Assembly (NCBI GenBank): GCA_964357255.1
Contig: CAYHKQ010000084.1
Span: 1 to 9,350, forward strand
Reading direction: 5' to 3'
Length of the DNA: 9,350 nucleotides
Source: JBBTIS01 sp038059855
GTDB lineage: Bacteria; Elusimicrobiota; Elusimicrobia; JACQPE01
Part shown: positions 5,350 through 9,350 of the stretch, piece by piece
Layout of the letters: each line of letters opens with the position of its first letter
Numbering within the stretch: the stretch's first letter is position 1
Made by a program: the position numbers and the translations under genes
Notes under the pieces: generated by a model
Told to the model about the DNA's origin: nothing
Seen by the model: only the letters and a program-made list of their open reading frames with translations
Database searches by the model: none

Positions 5350-7509
5350 CTACCTCGCCACCAGAATCGTTCCCGTAAATGTCCGGCCCTCGGCGCCGAG
5401 TTGATAAAGATAAACCCCGCCGCCGGCCGGATTACCGTTGGAATCCCTGCCGTTCCATTGCCGGCTGTTATCAATAGGACCCTGCTCCATGCCGGCCACA
5501 AGCCCGCCGGACATATCAAAAATCTTGCCCGTGACATCGGAATCCTTTGGATTGTCGTAGCGGAAAATCACCACATCGTTTAAGCCGTCGCTATTTGGAG
5601 TAATAATTCGCGGCGCCACGCGGGAAACGTCAAAGTCAAAACCGGCTTCGCGCATAAGCCTTTGCACGGAGTACGTCCCCAGGCTCGCGGAATTCGCAAT
5701 AATGAGTTGATTGGACTTATCCACCGTGCCATAAATCTTGATCTTGCCGGCGCCATTGTTCCAGTAAAGCGCCAACTCCCTGTCCGCATTGTCCGAGCGC
5801 ACCGACGCGGACGCCGGTTGAGGGCATATCTGACACGACGCGACAAAGCCTTGTTTATTAACCGGATAATACAGCGCGATTTGGGCCTGCGGTTTGGGAA
5901 AAACAAAATCCGGAATTGCCCGGCCCGTGTCGGCATCCTCGGCCCAAAACCGCACGGCCGCAATAACGGCCCCGGCCTGCTCCACGGTCTCTTGAGCGGC
6001 CCGAATGACGATGGCTTGGCCCCAAGGATTATTTTCCGAACGCAGATATCGGGACATCTCAGTCGGCATGGCCACGACGGAATATTGATCCTCGCTTGAA
6101 GCAAGCGTCCTGCCCCCGCTGTCCAACACCATGCTACCCTGGGAACGATTGCCAAAAGCGTCCACGGCCTTGAACTGAAAATACACAAGACCGGTCACAA
6201 AAAAAACCGCGGACAAGGAATCCGCCGGCGACAGCGCCGCTAAATCCCAAGGACCCCCCGGATTAATCGAATAATAAATTTCATACGACTCAATTTCATA
6301 CGGCTCGGGTTGATCAGGGTGGACGATGGCCTCGCCGCCGACATTTAATCGCGGAGGCCTCCACGACAGCGAAACAAGCCCGGGCATCAATATCTCTGAA
6401 ACCACCTGACCCGGCGCCATGGGGGCCACGTTGTCGCGCAGCCGCGCTTTAGCGCTTACGCCCGCGGAATAGTTGCCCTCCCTGTCGCCCGTCACGATCA
6501 AATAGTAATAGGTCGTATTGAGAAATTCCTTGCCCGCGATGAAGTCATCGAAATCATCCTCGCGATTTCCCGCAACCGTGGAAACAATCAAAACATAACT
6601 TCCATCCTCCAATGTCCCATCCGTTACCACGCGCCGCTTGCGGTACAAAAGGCCGCGATCCGGCGGCGCTCCGGCGTTCCTTAAAACAACCACGCTGGAA
6701 AGATCCGGCGAATAGGGCGTAACCCATCGTAAACGGTTGAGATTGTCGACGACTGTGCTGGCCGTGACGGAAAAGTAGGCGGCATCGGGCGAGGGCACAT
6801 TGTCCAAAAACAACCTAACCACGCCGGAGAGAGGGCCGGCGTTGCCGCGATCATCCAAAACCTGAACGGCGAAATACAGCGTGCTCTCGCTGATAAGATT
6901 TTCCAAAAGAATTTCCTGGCGCGATCCCACGCTCGCCGAGGTCGCGACGTCAATGACGTTGGCATTGGCGTTAAAATCAGCCAAGGACGCCATCGGCCGG
7001 CTTGAATAACCCACGCGAAAGAGGCCGTTGAGCGCGCCTTTGGCGGCGTCATCCCCGGGATTGGCCCAGCGAAGAAAGACCGAAGTGGCGCTTGCTTCGA
7101 CAACCGCCAAATCGGAAATTTTTGACGGCGCGGTTACGTCCCATTGGGCCCAGGCCGAGGCGATATTGGAAATTGAAGACCAGTTCCCGTCGTTGTCCAT
7201 GGTGAACACGGCGAAATAATAAGTCGCCCCGGGCGTCAATTTGGAAACCGCCAATTCTTGAAGGGAACCGGCCGCGGCTTGCGTGGATAAAATCAGCTTA
7301 TTGTCGGGACCGAGGACAAACTCCGTCGCGGCGTCAGTGCTCCAGTCAACGCGAAATTCCGCAGGGCTGGTCAAGTCGCCCTCGATACCGTTGTCGCCCA
7401 CGGCTGTCCAGCGCAACGTAATTTTGCCTTCAAGAATTCCCGGCGTCCCCGTTAAATCGCCGACCGGATCCGGGGGGCCCCCCAGGGGCGCCCCCCAGGC
7501 AACACCCAT
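5350..7509 (-). CDS. Secreted multi-FN3 surface protein with FlgD/CHU_C-like C-terminal domain
   Basis: The open frame codes for 719 residues from ATG 7509, although the true N-terminus is uncertain. Four FN3-type domains can be traced (about 14-118, 122-240, 242-365, 366-465), with recurring YYFAV / DNDGNWS and YFAVQVLDDRGNAG endings. Next is a mixed segment (about 485-631) with a CxxC pair (Cys559, Cys562). The C-terminal 88 residues (632-719) read ITPNSDGLND, then WNGRDSNGNPAGGGVYLYQL, and end TGTILVAR. This is the pattern of FlgD-Ig / gliding-motility (CHU_C) C-terminal domains used as type IX sorting signals in Bacteroidetes. As written, the start lacks a signal peptide. Reading with one T fewer in the T9 run (7510-7518) joins a GTG at 7543 to a signal-like segment (LKPLAAQLFFMGVAWGA). 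The position directly upstream of the PorV-like gene suggests an exported cargo. Confidence 0.85.
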   Translation of the reverse strand: MGVAWGAPLGGPPDPVGDLTGTPGILEGKITLRWTAVGDNGIEGDLTSPAEFRVDWSTDAATEFVLGPDNKLILSTQAAAGSLQELAVSKLTPGATYYFAVFTMDNDGNWSSISNIASAWAQWDVTAPSKISDLAVVEASATSVFLRWANPGDDAAKGALNGLFRVGYSSRPMASLADFNANANVIDVATSASVGSRQEILLENLISESTLYFAVQVLDDRGNAGPLSGVVRLFLDNVPSPDAAYFSVTASTVVDNLNRLRWVTPYSPDLSSVVVLRNAGAPPDRGLLYRKRRVVTDGTLEDGSYVLIVSTVAGNREDDFDDFIAGKEFLNTTYYYLIVTGDREGNYSAGVSAKARLRDNVAPMAPGQVVSEILMPGLVSLSWRPPRLNVGGEAIVHPDQPEPYEIESYEIYYSINPGGPWDLAALSPADSLSAVFFVTGLVYFQFKAVDAFGNRSQGSMVLDSGGRTLASSEDQYSVVAMPTEMSRYLRSENNPWGQAIVIRAAQETVEQAGAVIAAVRFWAEDADTGRAIPDFVFPKPQAQIALYYPVNKQGFVASCQICPQPASASVRSDNADRELALYWNNGAGKIKIYGTVDKSNQLIIANSASLGTYSVQRLMREAGFDFDVSRVAPRIITPNSDGLNDVVIFRYDNPKDSDVTGKIFDMSGGLVAGMEQGPIDNSRQWNGRDSNGNPAGGGVYLYQLGAEGRTFTGTILVAR
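5353..5356 (-). promoter_or_regulatory. Ribosome-binding site for the PorV-like gene
   Basis: GAGG on the minus strand lies within the last codons of the FN3 gene and 8 nt before GTG 5344. It supports the GTG start and translational coupling between the two genes. Confidence 0.6.
7423..7470 (-). repeat. 48-bp linker repeat, copy B
   Basis: This encodes DPVGDLTGTPGILEGK at the start of the first FN3 unit of the 5350-7509 gene. It matches 43 of 48 bases with the stretch at 7563-7610 on the other side of the N gap. The homology is the most likely reason the assembly broke here. Confidence 0.8.
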
Positions 7510-7552
7510 AAAAAAAAAGCTGGGCGGCCAAGGGTTTTAACACCCTAAACAG

Positions 7553-7562
7553 NNNNNNNNNN
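7553..7562. other. Scaffold gap (10 N)
   Basis: Ten N separate two contigs. The upstream FN3 gene ends exactly at the gap, and the sequence just after it (7510-7552) does not continue its FN3 reading frame sensibly. The round number suggests a placeholder, so the missing length is unknown. The stop reached by reading through the N (TAG at 7545-7547) should not be trusted. Confidence 0.95.
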
Positions 7563-7610
7563 TTTCCCTTCAATAATTCCGGGCGCCCCCGTTAATTCGC
7601 CGACCGGATC
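7563..7610 (-). repeat. 48-bp linker repeat, copy A
   Basis: This encodes DPVGELTGAPGIIEGK, the last readable codons of the upstream FN3 gene before the gap. It is 43/48 identical to 7423-7470. The next residues of this gene would be expected to resemble the FN3 unit that follows copy B. Confidence 0.8.
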
Positions 7611-8564
7611 GGGGGCGACCCGCTGGGTCGCCGCCATGACCACCGAGCTAAAATCCGAGCTGGTCTGACTCGGATTTTCAGCGCGTATCCTGTAATAGCC
7701 CGTTACACCCTCGGTTAAAGAAAAATCGGTAAACGTAGTCAGGGTCGTCACGACGATCTTTTGCCAGTTAATCGCGTCCGGGGAGCGCTGGGCAAAATAG
7801 GTGACGCTCGATCCATTGCCATTGGCCAGCCAATTCACCGTCACGCTGGAGCCCACAAAACCAAGGGAGGCATCGCCGGGCACGCTGGGCAAGGTATAAA
7901 CGGCAAAAATCCCGGAGGAAGCCGCGCCCGTGATGTTATAAGCGATCACCTTGCGGGGAGGCACGGAATCTCCCCCCGAATACCCTATTTCAAGATATTG
8001 AGTGGCTGACTCCGGCAGTTCGGGGCTAACCGGCAGGCCGGTCTCGGCGTTCACGACGCGCTGTGCGCCCTCCGGCGCGACGCCGGCGGTCCATGTCCAT
8101 AAAACCGTTCCCGTCGTGATAACCGCGGGGTTAAAAGACGCGGGCGCGGTGGGAGCCGGCGGATGGGTCCAAATCGTCGTTGAGACCGACGGTGGGCTCT
8201 CGTTGCCGAACGCGTCAAAAGCCGTGACTCTATAAAAAAAAGTCGCTCCATTGGGAAGGCCGGCGTCAAGGGAGTATGTAAAAGCCGTAGTCGTAGTCAA
8301 CGTTACCCCATTGGGAAATCCAGCCGGGGCGCTGGTGCGATAGACCCCAAAAGCGGCGGCGACCGTAGCCGTGCTGGGGTCCCAAAGAAGCAAGGCCGCA
8401 TGATCGTAAACCCCGGATTGAAAACGCAAATTGCCGGGCGCATCAGGCGCCGCGGAAAGAAAAGCGGTTGAGCAGTTAAGCAGTTGAGCGGTTAAGTGAA
8501 AATATAGAAATCCTCTGACGCAGAAGCGCTTTGGCGCCAAGGCGCTAAAGCGCTTCTGCGTCAT
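7563..8564 (-). CDS. Secreted FN3-repeat protein, truncated by the scaffold gap
   Basis: This is a 334-codon partial gene whose C-terminus is lost in the N run. ATG 8564 is chosen because it lies 7 nt after the stop of the MerR-receiver gene; ATG at 8591, overlapping that gene, is an alternative. Residues 1-39 look like a signal peptide: basic start (MTQKRFSALAPKRFCVRG), hydrophobic core (GFLYFHLTAQLLNCSTAFL), then SAAPDAPG. There is no lipobox, since Asn precedes the Cys. Three FN3-like units follow: 40-134 (TFFYRVTAFDAFGNES), a more divergent 135-228, and 229-315 (VTGYYRIRAENPS), then the DPVG linker that begins a further domain. The protein is likely exported, with an adhesive or structural role. 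The 5' end is built from a palindrome and an 8-bp tandem repeat, so the signal peptide may be of recent origin. Confidence 0.8.
8464..8495. repeat. Tandem repeat, 4 x 8 bp (GCRGTTRA)
   Basis: The plus strand reads GCGGTTGA, GCAGTTAA, GCAGTTGA, GCGGTTAA without interruption. Read on the minus strand it codes for the LTAQLLNCSTA core of the putative signal peptide of the truncated FN3 protein. Unit-number changes would shift the frame unless three units change at once. Confidence 0.85.
8516..8563. repeat. 48-bp palindrome at the start of the FN3 gene
   Basis: The arms TGACGCAGAAGCGCTTT and AAAGCGCTTCTGCGTCA are perfect inverted repeats, and the inner part is paired except for one G-T and the central A/A. 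It encodes the basic start of the truncated FN3 protein, including the repeated KRF, and supplies the TG of its putative start codon at 8564. There is no T run after the stem on either strand, so it is not a standard terminator. It is unrelated in sequence to the other palindromes in the window. Confidence 0.85.
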
Positions 8565-8571
8565 CCCGTCA

Positions 8572-9228
8572 TTACGAATCTTTCCCTTCATAGAGCATTC
8601 CCAATTTTTCCAATTCGTCAAAAAATTCATTGATCCTGAAGGGCTTGGCCAAATACGCATGGGCGCCCGCCGCCAGAATCAAGGCGCGATTTTCCGGGGT
8701 GTCGTAGCCGGTGATAGCTAAAATTTTAACCAAGGGCCCAAGTTCCGAGTCCCGGTGGATGGCCTGACAAATTTTGAATCCATTGACGCCGGGCAACATC
8801 AAATCCAAAATCACCAAATCAGGCAACAGTTCGGAACACTTTTTTCCCGCTGAAAATCCCTCGTTAACGATTTCAAGGCGAACCTCCGGCAAAATCTTGC
8901 CACCGGGGACGGGCTTGCCGGAGTAAAGCTCAAAAACCGAGCGTAAAAAATCCACGACGGCAGGATCATCGTCCACCAATAATACGCTCATAACGCCTGG
9001 GGATCGAGCCAACCGCGCCCCAATCTCATCCAAAGAAAGGCCCCGCTTCGACAAAAGCTGAATTTTCATCAAGCGCTGAAGCGCCGTTTGAGCGTCATAA
9101 AGGCGATGGCCGCCTTCGGTTTCCATGGCTGGACGAATCAAACCAATGTCCGTGTAATGACGGACGGTGGAAGCCAAAACAGAGCCCTTCTGGGCCAGCT
9201 CGCTGATCCGCAATAGCGCTTTTTCCAT
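8572..9228 (-). CDS. MerR-type HTH fused to response-regulator receiver domain
   Basis: This 218-residue fusion has a MerR-type DNA-binding domain at about 5-75: RISELAQKGSVLASTVRHY, then DIGLIRP, GGHRLYD and a second helical part LSKRGLSLDEIGARL. A CheY-like receiver follows at 80-212: VLLVDDDP with acid residues Asp86/Asp87, phospho-acceptor Asp142 in LVILDLMLPGVNG, Thr173, and Lys195-Pro196. All receiver key residues are present. The segment between alpha1 and beta2 (about 100-120) is longer than usual. In most response regulators the receiver is N-terminal and the output HTH is OmpR, NarL or Fis type, so this order and pairing are unusual. Phosphorylation probably controls dimerisation or promoter twisting by the MerR part. 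ATG 9228 is the only good start, with an in-frame TAA 4-6 nt upstream. It is probably the partner of the kinase at 1899-3326 (inference). Confidence 0.9.
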   Translation of the reverse strand: MEKALLRISELAQKGSVLASTVRHYTDIGLIRPAMETEGGHRLYDAQTALQRLMKIQLLSKRGLSLDEIGARLARSPGVMSVLLVDDDPAVVDFLRSVFELYSGKPVPGGKILPEVRLEIVNEGFSAGKKCSELLPDLVILDLMLPGVNGFKICQAIHRDSELGPLVKILAITGYDTPENRALILAAGAHAYLAKPFRINEFFDELEKLGMLYEGKDS

Positions 9229-9294
9229 AAGTTAAATTAAGCTACTTACTTCCTGTTTTAAGGTAAAAAAAATGAAATAAAAATGACTTTCCAT
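9229..9294 (-). promoter_or_regulatory. AT-rich leader upstream of the MerR-receiver gene
   Basis: This is the only sequence between the right-edge repeat element and the first gene of the minus-strand group, so a promoter is expected here. It is AT-rich with a run of eight T on the minus strand, but I see no convincing -35/-10 pair. An AGGAAG lies about 22 nt before the ATG, too far for a normal ribosome-binding site. Confidence 0.3.
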
Positions 9295-9350
9295 GAATTT
9301 CTTTAGCCATTTGAAGTTACACCGCTCATCCTGAGTTACACCGCTCATCC
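9295..9350. mobile_element. Left part of a second MITE-like element 2 copy, cut by window edge
   Basis: Positions 9295-9335 are identical to 3543-3583, starting with the terminal repeat GAATTTCTTTAGC. After that the copy departs: the 19-bp unit TTACACCGCTCATCCTGAG (9317-9335) begins again at 9336-9350. The remainder lies outside the window. If intact it should end with GCTAAAGAAATTC followed by CTTTCCAT, the 8 bp before its left end. Confidence 0.8.

Noticed and set aside
5662..6099. A 145-codon plus-strand frame
   Set aside because: It is antisense to a well-supported FN3 gene and has no domain or ribosome-binding site.
5580..6188. A 202-codon minus-strand frame inside the FN3 gene
   Set aside because: It overlaps the FN3/C-terminal-domain gene in another frame. 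The product is Arg/Pro/Cys-rich with no recognisable domain, so it is a GC-driven shadow.
7545..7547. Stop codon for the upstream FN3 gene after the N run
   Set aside because: It is reached only by reading through 10 N of unknown true length, so the frame is not reliable.
8516..8563. Rho-independent terminator after the MerR-receiver gene
   Set aside because: The stem is long and strong but no T run follows on the minus strand, and the palindrome lies inside the next coding region.
8989..8991. Internal ATG (Met80) as a separate start for a stand-alone receiver
   Set aside because: An AGG lies close upstream, so internal initiation is possible. The frame is continuous with an intact MerR domain, so a single fusion gene is simpler.
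9317..9350. Possible CRISPR-like direct repeat (19 bp)
   Set aside because: The two units are directly adjacent with no spacer, the second is cut by the window edge, and the sequence belongs to MITE-like element 2.

Overview
The window looks like a piece of a draft or metagenome-assembled genome from a Gram-negative (diderm) bacterium with abundant surface proteins and many small palindromic repeats. A PorV/PorQ-like outer-membrane barrel, fibronectin-type-III (FN3) proteins with a FlgD/CHU_C-like C-terminal domain, and scattered MITE-like repeats would fit Elusimicrobiota or a similar lineage. That assignment is inference from gene style only. A run of 10 N at 7553-7562 shows the sequence is scaffolded.

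All credible genes lie on the minus strand and read from right to left: (1) a MerR-type HTH fused to a response-regulator receiver domain (9228-8572); (2) a secreted FN3 protein, cut by the scaffold gap (8564-7563); (3) a second FN3 protein with a secretion/anchoring-type C-terminal domain (7509-5350); (4) a PorV-like outer-membrane barrel with an extra C-terminal helical domain (5344-3731); (5) a membrane histidine kinase (3326-1899); (6) a large coiled-coil / single-TM / beta-propeller-like protein that runs off the left edge (1896-1). Genes 1-2, 3-4 and 5-6 are each separated by 7 nt or less, which suggests cotranscription. The only sizeable gap, 3327-3730, is mostly two short inverted-repeat elements.

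Working model (inference): the kinase and the unusual MerR-receiver protein form a two-component pair bracketing a surface-protein cassette in which FN3 proteins are exported to the cell surface with help from the PorV-like barrel. The coiled-coil/propeller protein, coupled to the kinase, would link the cytoplasm to the envelope.

The most striking non-gene content is repeat biology. Two near-identical palindromes sit inside gene 6, both in the only reading frame of the element that has no stop, and so add the same 15-residue peptide twice to the protein. Two different MITE-like elements lie in the 3327-3730 spacer, each with inverted termini and an exact 8-bp target duplication. A further copy of one begins at the right edge. 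Another palindrome and a 4 x 8-bp tandem repeat make up the start and signal peptide of gene 2. A T9 tract separates gene 3 from what reads as its signal peptide in another frame. These features suggest a genome in which small repeats shape protein ends and linkers.
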